DNA of 25,949 nt. Origin: Gracilaria domingensis (taxonomy: Eukaryota > Rhodophyta > Florideophyceae > Gracilariales > Gracilariaceae). The first letter of the stretch is position 1, and the number at the start of each line of letters is the position of its first letter. Below are positions 7,874 through 17,190 of the stretch, one piece after another. The position numbers were made by a program, and so were the translations under genes. Where the stretch lies: the NCBI GenBank assembly GCA_022539475.1, contig VCMS01000651.1, positions 1 to 25,949 of the forward strand, read 5' to 3'. The notes beneath the pieces were generated by a model, which made no database searches, was not told where the DNA came from, and worked only from the letters and a program-made list of their open reading frames with translations.

Positions 7874-9121
7874 CTAGGATGCGCAGGACTGACAACGAAG
7901 CGCGCTCTCCCGCTGTCGCGGCTTGGTCACAGTAGGCGTAGCGCTGTCCGGCGTTTCCGGTTGCTTTTTCTGACGAACAGGCTGTGGCGCAGGCGTTACG
8001 CGATCGCGCGAAAAACGCTCGTGTTCACCCTCAATATCGAGGACAACCGTTGTATCGTGATAGAAATAACCCTGTAGGCCGTCCGCGATAGGAGAGAGCT
8101 TATGCCTCTTCTCCTTTTCCGGGTTATAGTATTCCTTCCGTAGGAAGGCGTAGTTACCTTCCCTGATCTGAGGGGCATCCCTGCGCATTCGTGCGTCGAA
8201 ATTTCCGCTTGTACGCGGCTTGTGCCTTATCGATGTTTGCCTAACTGTAGGAATGATGTTCTTAAGCCAGGCCTTCCAGGCGTCCCTGTGTAGACGAGGC
8301 GAGGGGAACTTATCCAAAGTTGGCTGTGGCTCGATAGCCACCGAAGGTGGAACGCGTGATAGCACAAGCTCGAACGGCGAGATCTGAGTAGTGCGATGAA
8401 CCTGCGTATTGTAGGCATATGTCACCGCATCGGTGTATTGATCCCACTCCGACGGATGTTCGGCAACGAATGTCCGTAATGCATTGAGCATTGTGCGGTT
8501 AAAACGTTCAACCTGCCCATTACTCTGGGGGTGGTATGTTGTCGTAAACCAGTTTTGGATCCGCAAGATGCGGCAAACGTCCTGAAAGAACTTAGCCGTA
8601 AACTGCGGTCCATTGTCCGATAACAGGTCAATCGGCGGTCCGTAGACAAAAACCCAGTGTGTAACGAAAGCTTGGGCGACCGCACTGGCGGTAACCTTCG
8701 TCAAAGGCACAGTCCGTACCAGTTTAGAAAAACGGTCGGTGATCACAAGTAGAAACCGGTTTCCCCGGCGAGTGCGGATAAACTCGCCGAGCAAGTCAAT
8801 TGCCACGAATTCAAGTGGAGCCCTAGCAGGGGAAGAGTACCAACTTCTTGGAGTACTTCCGCAGTTTGACGCGGTTCTTCGCGCAGTCAGAACATCACGA
8901 ACAGTGGGCATACGCGTCGAAAAGCCATTGCTGGCCAGTAAAAGTCCTTCCGTAAGGTGTAGTACAACTTCCTGCCACCAGGGTGGGCTGACAACTTCGC
9001 GTAGTGCGACAAATGCAGTACTCGTGACTGAAGTGAGTGCGGAACCACAATCTGTGGCCTGTTTCCGACGGTCCGGATTAGAAATCCTTGTCGTTCTCGA
9101 CGAAAGGCAACTGTGCTCCAC
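7874..9121 (-). CDS. Integrase of the gypsy element (core and C-terminal domain)
   Basis: This is the longest intact frame of the polyprotein. The catalytic core shows the D,D35E triad: Asp in FVAIDLLGEF (codon near 8795-8797), Asp in LLSDNGPQF (8615-8617) and Glu in HPQSNGQVERFNRT (8507-8509). The last two are exactly 35 residues apart. After the core comes the C-terminal DNA-binding region (REGNYAFLRKEYYNP...LQGYFYHDTTVVLDIEGE). The N-terminal zinc-binding part lies in another frame just upstream (8931-9016, HLSHYAKLSAHPGGRK...FYWPAM), so there is a frameshift near 8900-8930. The first ~95 residues of the annotated frame are therefore probably not native. Integrase joins element DNA to the host chromosome in the nucleus. 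Confidence 0.95.
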   Translation of the reverse strand: MEHSCLSSRTTRISNPDRRKQATDCGSALTSVTSTAFVALREVVSPPWWQEVVLHLTEGLLLASNGFSTRMPTVRDVLTARRTASNCGSTPRSWYSSPARAPLEFVAIDLLGEFIRTRRGNRFLLVITDRFSKLVRTVPLTKVTASAVAQAFVTHWVFVYGPPIDLLSDNGPQFTAKFFQDVCRILRIQNWFTTTYHPQSNGQVERFNRTMLNALRTFVAEHPSEWDQYTDAVTYAYNTQVHRTTQISPFELVLSRVPPSVAIEPQPTLDKFPSPRLHRDAWKAWLKNIIPTVRQTSIRHKPRTSGNFDARMRRDAPQIREGNYAFLRKEYYNPEKEKRHKLSPIADGLQGYFYHDTTVVLDIEGEHERFSRDRVTPAPQPVRQKKQPETPDSATPTVTKPRQRESALRCQSCAS

Positions 9122-9359
9122 CGTTTAGGCGACTACGGATCTCCGTACAAAAACGGTCGGTGTGCTGCTCCCGGATGAGTTCCTCCGGCTTGATCGGTAC
9201 GAAAGAGCCCGGTTCGGGTTGCGTGTCTGACACGGCTAAAACAGCATCGTAGATGTCCCATCCTTCCGATTCCTCATCGGCATCGCTCGAGCCGTCTTCC
9301 ACGAGGAAGCACGGTATCTCCAGATCATCGACTGGCGCAGCTTCAGCCGCTGTTTCCAA
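9122..9359 (-). pseudogene. RNase H-integrase tether region
   Basis: A minus-strand frame ends by joining the integrase N-terminus. It carries an acidic stretch (DGSSDADEESEGWD) and then IKPEELIREQHTDRFCTEIRS, a type of sequence usual between RNase H and the integrase zinc finger of gypsy elements. It is in a different frame from both neighbours. Confidence 0.6.
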
Positions 9360-9960
9360 GCGGGACAGTGCAGCAGCCTGAGTTCAGGAGTCCTTTCTTG
9401 TAACGGATTTCGAAGTCGAATTCCGACAAGCGAAGTCTCCACCGCATCAAGCGGCCAGATGGCTCTGCTATAGAGAGTAGCCAGCGTAATGCCGAATGAT
9501 CGGTATGGACAATGAAGCGGGTCCCCATAAGATAGGGCCCCAGTGTCTGTAACGCCCAGACAACTGCCAAGCACTCCTTCTCGGATACCGAGTAATTCCT
9601 CTCGTGAACTTGAGGCTCCTGACCAATACCCAATTGGCAATCGCTCGCCATCATTGGTGGTCTGAATAGGCACAGCCGACTTGGTAGTCGCTCGCATCCG
9701 TATCTACTGCATATGGCAACCAGCCCTAGGCAGGGATAAAACAGTGGCGATGTCACCGCGTCCACGAGCGACGAGAAAGCCGCGACCTTGCGGTCATCAA
9801 ATTCTTCCAGATCGACTGGCTGGCCTTTGCGAAGAAGCTCGTTCAGAGGTGCAGCGATATCCGCGAAGTTCGGATGAAGCGGCGATACACATTGCACAAG
9901 CCAGAAAAAATCGAGTTCCGTCTGCGTCCTCGGATGTCTAGCCTCTTTGAGGGATTTCAC
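9343..9960 (-). pseudogene. RNase H domain of the gypsy polyprotein
   Basis: The frame opens with the end of the RT connection (KSLKEARHPRTQTEL, then PNFADIAAPLNELLRKG). It then carries RNase H sequence typical of Ty3/gypsy: YSVSEKECLAVVWALQTL, GTRFIVHTDHSALRWLL, RWRLRLSEFDFEIRYKKG. Catalytic Glu (SEKECLA) and Asp (HTDHSAL) are present. The first catalytic Asp region (DASDYQVG-like, near 9690-9720) is only visible after a frame change, and further shifts occur near 9900. It degrades the RNA strand during reverse transcription. Confidence 0.85.
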
Positions 9961-10817
9961 CGTACTTCGTCAATCGGAAAGCCGTCCCGGACGGATAACA
10001 TGCCGAGATACCTGACGGTTTCGGTAAAGAACTCACACTTCTTGACTTGACGTAATGCCTGCATCGCGTAGGACTCGCATCACATCCCGTACGTGGGTCA
10101 AGTGCTCATCCAGGTTGCTGGAGTAGACAATGATGTCATCCAGGTATACCAGGCAAGTCTTCACTTAAAGCGGGGCTAGCAAAATATCCACAGCTCGTTG
10201 AAAAGTGGCTGGCGCGTTCGTTAACCCAAAGGGCATCCGATTGAATCGGTACAATCCTTCATGACAAACGAAGCGTCTTGTCACGATCCTCAGCCCTCAC
10301 GGGTACTGCCAATAGCCCCAATTCGCGTCTAGGGTTGTGAACACTTTCGCGTCGCCCAATGAATCGATGCATTCATCCATTCGTGGGATAGGATACACAT
10401 CCTTGACCGTAGCCGCGTTTAGCTTGCGGTAATCGATGCAAAATCGCCAAGACCCATCAGCTTTGGGCGCGAGCACCACCGGCGATGCCCAAGGTGACGA
10501 GCCGGCTCGATAACTCCAGCGCGGAGCATCTTCTCAACTTGAGCTTTCTCCTCCTGGCCGAGCTGTCGGTCCTGCCTGTAAGGGTGCTGTGAAATGGGCC
10601 GAGTATTCGGTAGCAAATCAATCCGATGTTCGGTAATACCAATCTTACCCAGAGTGCCATCCCACATGGGCGTGAACTCCTCAAGCATGTGCCGCAATTT
10701 ATCGCGGTGAGTCTCTGGGACATGTTCAAGATCCAGAGACTCCAGTTCCTGTACTGCCTTATCCTTCGTGTCAGCAGCACTCAGGTCCGTATCATTACTG
10801 TCGAACGAGGTCGGCAT
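9961..10817 (-). pseudogene. Reverse transcriptase of the gypsy element, multiply broken
   Basis: The RT motifs are all recognisable but spread over frames. From 10817: LEHVPETHRDKLRHMLEEF, ISQHPYRQDRQLGQEEKAQV and MLRAGVIEPA. After a frameshift near 10495: VVLAPKADGSWRFCIDYRKL, then motif A FTTLDANWGYWQ, ending at 10297. In another frame: motif B FNRMPFGLTNAPATFQ (MPFG at 10225-10236), an in-frame TAA at 10165-10167, then the catalytic YLDD at 10135-10146 (YLDDIIVYSSN). A further shift gives CEFFTETVRYLGML near 10020. At least three frameshifts and one stop rule out a functional enzyme from this copy unless many are sequencing errors. Confidence 0.9.
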
Positions 10818-11385
10818 TGCTCCTTCGACCAGGCTGCGGTTATTTGCATCCGACGAAGTCGGCGTAGCATCTCCGACGAACTGTTCGGTCCAGTCGTTTC
10901 GGAATTGTTCCGTTCCGCCTCCCCCTCCTCAGCTTCGAGGGATCCGAGAACCTCGGCAATAGAAACCTGAGTAGGCACTATAGCCGCAGGGATGCGGAAG
11001 CACGAACCAATAACTTGGCTCCTAACCAACCGTTGAGAAAAACGCTGAAGTTCGCAACCAGCACCTGAAAAGGCTTCTCGGGTTCGACGAAACAATCCCA
11101 TTAGCGAGGGGCAAGCTGATGCTTCTCCTGTAACCAAGGCAACGGTTGTACCGTTTGTAAGCCACATTGTGGGGAGGTCACAGTAACCCAGACTGTGATT
11201 CAGGCGGGATGGAAATGGGCCGAGCTACTCGGAGCTTTGTAGACTTCCGTTCATCGGCTGTAGGCTTCGCGCAGGAGCAATGGCACTTGCTTTCTTCAGA
11301 GCCCTTCTAAGTGGCGTCGATGGTGACGATCGGTACAGTGAGTCCATCTTCCATCTCGACGGTCGCTTCGGCGGTCGAATTGCAT
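10818..11385 (-). pseudogene. Protease-RT linker region
   Basis: A single open frame (about 10781-11167) runs MWLTNGTTVALVTGEAS and then an acidic, Ser/Asn-rich stretch (SLEAEEGEAERNNSETTG) leading toward the RT. Linkers of this kind separate protease and RT in long gypsy elements. It contains the fourth polypurine motif copy (10918-10932) and several short dyads, including CCGACGAAGTCGG and CGGAATTGTTCCG. Confidence 0.5.
10918..10932 (-). repeat. Recurrent polypurine motif, copy 4
   Basis: This is identical to 7742-7756 in element sense (CTGAGGAGGGGGAGG), here encoding part of AEEGEAE in the linker. It is followed by CTTCGAGG on the + strand, which can pair back with the CCTC of the motif. 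Confidence 0.6.
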
Positions 11386-11620
11386 CGAACGGAAGCGGTC
11401 ACAGAAAGTCGCAGCCGAGGATACCGGCGCAGCGAGTCTTGCAAACCAAGAATCGAGCTTCCGCACGTAGCGGCCAAGCCTGACGAGCAGTCTATTAACT
11501 CCCACAGTCGAAAGTGGCCGATGTTCGCATCCGCTATATCAATCTGCCGCTGCTCACGAAGGTCTGTGAGGAGGACGCGGCAGAGGGCGCCGGAATCATA
11601 GACTGCGAAGCCGAAAGAAG
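11386..11620 (-). pseudogene. Aspartic protease remnant
   Basis: The active-site motif VYDSGA is encoded at 11586-11600 (DSGA at 11586-11597), followed in the same frame by REQQIDIADANIGHFR. The second conserved block, GILGCDFL (ILG at 11414-11422), is in a different frame, so at least one frameshift lies between. Both motifs in this order, just upstream of RT, identify a retropepsin-type protease that would cut the polyprotein. Confidence 0.75.
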
Positions 11621-11744
11621 TTGGCGCGCGGAGCTCCTTGTATCGAGCGAGCGGACAACTTGCCGAACCATTACTTGGTCGGAAACACCTAGGTGGTGTG
11701 CGTAACTGTTGTAGTTACGTTCGCCATGACCAGGACTCTATCCG

Positions 11745-11758
11745 GAACCGGCCGGTTC
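11745..11758 (+). other. Perfect 14-bp palindrome
   Basis: GAACCGGCCGGTTC is fully self-complementary. Other dyads lie close by: CACCTAGGTG near 11690 and CGTAACT/AGTTACG near 11700-11718. Confidence 0.6.
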
Positions 11759-12564
11759 TAGACGCGGTATCCACGGGCGACGCAAGACACCAAGGTGCTC
11801 AGAGTCCACGTCTGTAGTGGCAGTTTCCCTCGACAAAGATTGTGACGCGGGGAGCGACGGCTTCGCAGACCTCAGGCTGGTCACTAAACCCCGCGCTGGG
11901 GTCGCCTCTCCATTCTGGAGGCTCCCTTGCTCAGTTTTTCTGAGGTGAGCGTCGCCGCCAATCGTGTGCGTAGTGTTCGGTTCCGCAGGGGCGGCTACAA
12001 TCCACATTCGATGGCGCACCGTTTCCTTGGGCTTTCCAGGCCCTGAGTCTCCGCCTTCGCACGAAAGTACGATTTGTCGGGAACACGTTCCCGCTCCGGC
12101 GGGCCGTCAACGACTCATACTGAGGCACTATTGTCGCGCGATGTATGCGCGTGATGGGCATTAAGCAATTCGGAGCATGTGCCCTGCGCCTGTGAATCTA
12201 TGGGGGGTATGACAAATAAGGTGACGAGAAGATCCGTCTGGGTTTGCGGCCGGCGCTCCCTGTCGAGGAGGATACGGTCCCTCCATCAGGCGTTGGCTTC
12301 GAATCCGCCCAGAGTGCGCACGGGCAATCTGCCGGGACTCTGGACGTCCGGCGTACAGAGGGGTCTGCCCATCCACTGTAGACTGCCCGTCGTCGACGGG
12401 CAAGTTCCCGAACTCGCATTGAAACCATCGTCTGTCTATACCGTAAACTCCCCACCACGCTTGCAACCAGATCATCCTCCAGCGAATGACGCAGTCGAAG
12501 GGACAAAGTATCGGCCACTGTGCGTCACATGTAGAGCAGTCGGCGGCGGTAGCGCGCCTTATGC

Positions 12565-12715
12565 CAGTGCGTGCTCGACGCTGCATTCTCCCTCCGCGTG
12601 TGTGGTTGCGAGATAGTGGATAGCGGAGTTCCAGATAGGAATCNTGCAGTGCGTGCTCGAGCTGCATCTCCCTCCGCTTGGAGCAATTGAACGAGTTCCA
12701 GAATAGGTAATTCCG
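12565..12715. other. Ragged local duplication with an N, probable assembly artefact
   Basis: CAGTGCGTGCTCGA...CTGCAT...CTCCCTCCGC...GAGTTCCAGA.TAGG occurs at 12565-12643. It occurs again at 12647-12715 with many single-base differences and indels. The copies abut an N at 12644. This is what results when two low-quality read ends are joined without being merged. Confidence 0.65.
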
Positions 12716-13918
12716 GCGTTTGTCTCTCATATGGCTCTCAACGTCCCGAATTGGATCGGTCAGTCCATCAACACCACATTCGTACACTGCTCAGCTTGCG
12801 GTAGAACACGTGCCACATCCTGTGGAAAGCCTTGTTGAGGCGTCGAATAACGGTTTCCGACTCTTCGCTCCCTGTTTCGTGTCTCGCAGCGCGAGTCATA
12901 GCACCTTGTATCTGCATTGCTGTTCGCGTAAGAACGCCAGAGATATTTGGTACCGCTTCCGGCCCAGCACGTGAACTCCTCTTCGGAGCGCGAGACGACC
13001 ACGAACTCCCTCCTTCGGAGGCGCGAAGACGACCACGAAACCGAATTGAAATTGATCCTTCGGCTCACCCGTAAAAAATACGGCAGCGCGATGTAGGCCT
13101 GTCGCTCGCTCAATCCGAAGTACATCGTGCTTCCGCACGAAGGCGGCTAAGAAAATCCAAGACCAAAATTGGATCTTCCAGAGAACTTGTGGGGCTATTT
13201 TAGCGTGAGCTCCATTTGTTCGGAGATGAATTTCGCACTTTGCCAGTCCCACGTGGGGTCCTCTGTGGCGTTCGTGTCATCAAGCCGATAATATCGGTAA
13301 GATAGTAGCTCCATACAGTAAACGTTTGTCGGCTTCAACTCCTTCATCCGAGGTGTCTCCCGTCCTTTCCGCGTACGCTCGTGCACCCACCAGAAGTGCT
13401 TCAGTAGCCCGCGAAACGGGATGCACGATAGCGGACGCGCTTTCCGCGCTGTCCGAAGAACAGTCCGGTGACCGACCCCTTTTTTTTTGGGGGCCCTCCT
13501 CATCAGAAAGGATGAGAAGAACGGAGTCAGACTCACACTTGAACCTTCTTCTTTGCCGGACGATCCCGGGAACGGCGCGGTGCTGAGAAACCCCTCAGAA
13601 CCGGGCTCCGGCGCAACAGCATCAGAACGAGGCAAATTTTGCTCGACCGTCTCCAGCGGGTTTAGCCACGGTCCAGCCGTGCGGCAGCCTGCCTCGTGCA
13701 GACCAGCCGAATTCACCTGTCGGTGTTTCCATAATCTGGTTACTACGTAAACAACGGATCAGTCGCGCGAAACATCCCAGGACACCGCTCATCGGAGCCG
13801 TTGCCGGATTTCGTAATGTCCCGGATGAGGCCACTTGGGAGTTACTGCAGGATGTCAACGCTGAGCCTCTAATTACGGAAGGGTATACTCGTCGGAGCCG
13901 CGACGACATAACGTCAAC

Positions 13919-13938
13919 CGCTGCGGCGGCATCGCCGC
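13919..13938 (+). other. Perfect hairpin, 8-bp arms, 4-nt loop
   Basis: CTGCGGCG and CGCCGCAG pair around GCAT, inside the decayed gag region. Confidence 0.65.
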
Positions 13939-14276
13939 AGGTGCGGTTTCAGTTGGCCCACGAGTGGGTGGGGTCCCGTTATCAGAACGGCGGCCCCGGG
14001 AAGCCGGTTTTCGGGTCGCCATTGCCTGGGACCTCCAGTGCGTCCTTCGCAACGGAGGCAAACTTGCCGGAAGCCGGACGAACCGGGCACAGAAGCGGCA
14101 CGTGGCGCGCCACTCCTGCGACGGGACGACATCGTTCACGACACAGTCGGCCAATGGGCAACCCAAAACAACTTCCGAAAACGGACAATGAGAGAACCGT
14201 AAGAACGGATATCCCAGCTATCTGGGCTCCAAACAAACGAACCAACTCCAACGAACGTTGGCCAATTAAGCCGATT

Positions 14277-14292
14277 CTAAGTCGGGAGACCA
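14277..14292 (-). promoter_or_regulatory. tRNA primer-binding site candidate
   Basis: In element sense TGGTCTCCCGACTTAG begins one base after the shared 5' LTR edge. Starting with TGG, complementary to the CCA end of a tRNA, at this position is the hallmark of an LTR-retrotransposon primer site. I cannot name the tRNA from sequence alone. Confidence 0.7.
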
Positions 14293-14293
14293 G

Positions 14294-14841
14294 TTTGTGG
14301 TGCAAAAACCTCGACGGGAAAACAACAAGCCGCGTCGCGGACGAGCACCTCAGGGTGTTCAGGCCCTGCTCCCTGTGAAGGGCAGTCGAGCGGCAGAACC
14401 CTCCGATAGGGCCAACACGAGCCGGGTGTAAATCCGGGTGGCCCCGATCTGGGCGTGCAGTCGGAGGTAGAAGGGGTAGAATCGGCGTAGGTATCCGGAT
14501 GGTTCCGGCGAGCCACAGCGAGTGGGGTATCCAGCCCAACGGTATGGGACGACAAAAGATCAACAAACGAGCCGCACTGCGGAGCACTGACTCGCGATAA
14601 GCGGGAAAACTTCCGAGACAAATAAAACAAACCTACAATGTAGGGCAGAGTAGCGAAAGCCGTAAGACGGAAATGACAACAATAAAATAGATAAGAAAAG
14701 TGCCGTGACGACGGATTAGTACTCCTCAGGGACGGAGGTTGGTTGATCAGCCCGGAATTGCGGCGGTATTCCCAGGATGGGGCTGGTGACCGTGCGCAAG
14801 CGGCAAGAAGATCAGAGCCAAAGGCCTCGTTGAGGTTTACT
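14294..14841 (-). repeat. 5' LTR of the gypsy element
   Basis: It matches the left LTR nearly base for base. Differences I see are about six substitutions plus one base fewer in each of two G or C runs (near 14524 and 14771). It should carry the promoter for the minus-strand gag-pol RNA; TATCTATTTTATTGT in element sense (around 14681-14695) is a possible TATA-like element. Minus-strand open frames inside it have no coding meaning. Confidence 0.95.
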
Positions 14842-15037
14842 GAGTGAAGCTGGCGCGCAGTCGGCACACCTAAGTACTGTGGAGGCCGAGGCGTGCCAGT
14901 GTAAATTCCTAAAATATTAGGCAAAATAAATTACTAATTCTAAGAAATGTGCCAGCAGGCCGGGGTCCAGCAATGGACACCCGGTGCATAATATGCACTG
15001 TAAAATGCGCATGATATTGGCGCAATTTGCACTACAG
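14842..15037. other. Spacer between retrotransposon and tandem array
   Basis: It contains no coding sequence. A 7-bp-arm dyad, GTGCATA-A-TATGCAC, lies at 14984-14998, and TGCGC/GCGCA-type sequences follow. The array begins abruptly at 15038, and the spacer does not match the sequence that precedes the same point in internal units. Confidence 0.6.
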
Positions 15038-15201
15038 TTTAGATCAGGGCATAACAATGCAGTTATCGTGATTGCTGTGATATTGGTGATTGTGTGAGAT
15101 ACATCACGTAGAGCGTCTAATAAGCTTGTGAAGTTTTCATTGCAGTTCTCACGTCTCCCTCTAATTCCCTCTTTCCATCCAAACGGGGATTCTTGTCATT
15201 G

Positions 15202-15222
15202 GAACCTTATCAAATAAGGTTC
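15202..15222 (+). promoter_or_regulatory. Perfect 9-bp hairpin upstream of gene A, unit 1
   Basis: GAACCTTAT and ATAAGGTTC pair around CAA, 195 bases before the gene A ATG. Copies lie at 17296-17316, 19392-19412, 21488-21508 and 23583-23603. It may be a protein-binding dyad or the 3' end signal of the preceding unit's gene B; neither is shown. Confidence 0.6.
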
Positions 15223-15416
15223 ACACAGTGGTAACGTGGCAAGCTGGATGTGTATGGTTAACAGGATTCAGCCATGGACAAAATGTCAAATTGAGACAGA
15301 CAGTTTGCATTGCGGTGGTGTCCGTCTTCCGGGTCTCATCTCACTATCATCGATCAACTTGCCTTCCCGCTTTTCAACCTTTTTCTGCAACGATAACCGC
15401 TTTCTACACTCTCAAC

Positions 15417-15945
15417 ATGTCCAATGATATTTCAAGCGATTATACGGATGCTTATAAGACAATATCCAGGAACTATTATGTTATTCGCATGGCTTCTAGA
15501 AACAGCGAGACTGAAATTAATATTTTGGAGGAGTTGGATCGATTGACTCAGTACATTCAGAACCGCAGTCAGAACTTCATAACGGGATTAGACCCCTTAA
15601 AGACTGCCTATGAGGAAGTAATAGAGAAATGTACGTTGGAAGAGAAATCTGGGGGTGAAATTATTATATTTCTTGAATTCTCGAAGTATTCTAATTTGGA
15701 TGGACCTGTGTACGATCGCTTGAATACAAGGTTCCTTTATTGCTTTAAGACCTACTGGGAAAACCATTGGAGCCCGTATAGGCATCAAGAAAGGAAGAAT
15801 TATGTTTATGTTTATGGTTGTGATTGTTGTTGTAGTCGTGGTTGTCGTTGTAATTTTGCTCGCAACTTTGAGAAATTGGAGCCATTTTGTCTCACTTCAA
15901 AGAAACCTGTACTTCCCGCCGCAGCATTTCGACAGGGCGCCATAA
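15417..15945 (+). CDS. Gene A, unit 1 copy (two exons)
   Basis: Exon 1 is 15417-15685, a probable intron 15686-15749, and exon 2 15750-15945. Here a one-base deletion near 15919 changes the end: the frame closes at TAA 15943-15945, about 30 residues after the hydrophobic segment, giving about 154 residues. Without splicing, the exon 1 frame would run on to 16118. See the unit 2 copy for the product. Confidence 0.5.
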
Positions 15946-16110
15946 AGTTACTGTCTCTCGCTTCCCTGGGTCTTTTCTGCCCCGCTATCACTCAATATCA
16001 TCATCGCGTCCGCCTTTTCAGTTATTTCCACTATAATTATTTTTTCCTATCCCTTTCGTGCCTGTTCTCTTCTGCTGTTATGTCTTCTTTGGAGGGTGTG
16101 CAAGCTAGCC

Positions 16111-16269
16111 ATGTCTGACAGCGCCCGTCTTACAGGGCTACTTTTGGTATTTTGCCAGAGTGGCAAAGATTGGCAACAGATTGGCAGACATCTCATCAGC
16201 AGCATGGCAGCCAGCTTGGTGCGCCGGTCGACTTGTCTTGAACGGGCTGCCTGTGGGTTTGGCAGCTAA
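16111..16269 (+). CDS. 52-residue ORF, unit 1 copy
   Basis: It is identical in all units; described under unit 2. Confidence 0.3.
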   Translation: MSDSARLTGLLLVFCQSGKDWQQIGRHLISSMAASLVRRSTCLERAACGFGS

Positions 16270-16581
16270 ATTTATTCAGGAGTTTTTGGTTTCGGTTTTG
16301 TTATCACTTGTAGCAGAAATGTATCGAGAGTAGTTTTTTGAATGGCCAGACGACAAATTTACGGTACTCTGAATGTGTACGGTAATGTTTCGTCAGGTTT
16401 TGTTGTCTGTACTTCCCGCGCGCAACATCTCGACAGAACGTCATGAACTTGGTGTCTCTCGCTTCCCTCGCTCTTTTCTCTCCTCTCATCACTCAATATC
16501 ATCATCGCGTCCGTTTTTTCAGGTATTGCCATTCTGGTTATTGTTTCCTACCCCTTTCGTGCCTCTTCCATTTCTGATGTT

Positions 16582-17079
16582 ATGTCTTCTTTGGAGGGTG
16601 TGCAACATGACTCTATCGTTCTTGATCCTAACCCTGTAGGGTCTGAGGCCGCATGTCTCTTAAGCTGTGTTGATGAAATTTTGAAGGTGGAAAACTACTG
16701 GCCCTTTATTACTAATTTATCAGTGATTGCCAAAACACTGCTTATATCGATTGAGTTCTTGGGCTATAAGAAAGATATCGAAGCGTTTATCATTCATTCA
16801 TTCCAGTACGAAATGAAGTATAGCGAGGTTTATATGGAGCAATCAAGAATGCCATCATGATATGCAGTCACTTTCATGAGGAGTTCTACTTTACTATTGC
16901 CACTATTAAACAAGGTGATAAACAAGAAAACGATTAATTACGCTAAAATCAAGTGGGGCATAAACGAAGTTATTGAAAGCGTTGATGCTTTGCTTCTAAG
17001 CGGGATCAAAGGTATCATTGTTTTTGCAGCAGTTATTTCGGCAATACTTAATTTTTGGCGCGTGAGGTTATGGAATTAA
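16582..17079 (+). pseudogene. Gene B, unit 1 copy, in-frame TGA
   Basis: The ATG at 16582 opens 92 codons to TGA 16858-16860. The same frame then continues to TAA 17077-17079 with the hydrophobic tail. See unit 2. Confidence 0.45.
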
Positions 17080-17091
17080 TAAAGAATTATA

Positions 17092-17190
17092 ATGAGTTCA
17101 TGGATAACATTAGAACTAGAACCAACGAAGTTTAGATCAGGGCATAACAATGCAGTTATCGTGATTGCTGTGATATTGGTGATTGTGTGA
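17092..17190 (+). CDS. Small junction ORF with hydrophobic end, units 1/2
   Basis: A 32-codon ORF (MSSWITLELE..., ending in a run of Ile and Val) begins in the last 40 bases of one unit and ends 60 bases into the next. It therefore exists only where two units are joined. Other copies: 19188-19286, 21284-21382, 23379-23477. It may be chance, or the displaced tail of gene B. Confidence 0.2.
   Translation: MSSWITLELEPTKFRSGHNNAVIVIAVILVIV

Larger units (their letters stand above)
11931..14132 (-). pseudogene. Gag region of the gypsy element, heavily decayed
   Basis: The likely start is the ATG at 14132 (MSSRRRSGAPRAASVPGSSG), 162 bases inside the 5' LTR. After a frameshift comes ATRKPASRGRRSDNGTPPTR in another frame. 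Capsid-like sequence appears at about 13070-13195: PHKFSGRSNFGLGF, then LSERQAYIALPYFLR, interrupted by a stop and frame changes. A zinc-knuckle-like remnant, CSRPCGTEHYAHDW, is encoded at 11958-11999; spacing and the last Cys deviate from C-X2-C-X4-H-X4-C. The region also holds an N (12644), a ragged duplicated stretch (12565-12715) and a T9 run (13482-13490). No continuous gag can be read. Confidence 0.65.
3107..14841 (-). mobile_element. Ty3/gypsy chromodomain LTR retrotransposon, ~11.7 kb, decayed
   Basis: Two direct LTRs of about 550 bp bound an internal region. On the minus strand its order is primer-binding site, gag, protease (DSGA), reverse transcriptase (YLDD), RNase H, D,D35E integrase, and a C-terminal chromodomain. 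Protease-RT-RNaseH-integrase order and the chromodomain place it with Ty3/gypsy chromoviruses, which are abundant in Phytophthora. It is unusually long because of a roughly 3 kb gag region and a 2.7 kb 3' segment with an antisense ORF. Gag-pol is broken by many frameshifts and several stops, so this copy should not be autonomous. No target-site duplication is visible: the bases outside the LTRs (GTCACC at left, GAGTGA at right) differ. Confidence 0.95.
15038..17130 (+). repeat. Array unit 1 (2093 bp, edge unit)
   Basis: It has three single-base deletions relative to units 2 and 3: in the CCCCT run near 15170, in CGCGCGC near 15919, and in the TTT run near 16072. One substitution changes Lys to Asn in one gene A frame. 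It is the most divergent unit, as expected for the edge of an array. Confidence 0.95.

Noticed and set aside
15228..16118. 296-codon + strand frame starting at GTG in unit 1 as the gene A product
   Set aside because: The first in-frame ATG is at 15417; the upstream part is promoter-like. The long 3' part is Cys/Arg-rich and fuses with the gene B duplicate only because of deletions unique to unit 1.
16304..16492. Minus-strand small frames repeated in each unit
   Set aside because: They recur only because the unit recurs. They overlap the gene B upstream region, have no domain and compete with better + strand models.
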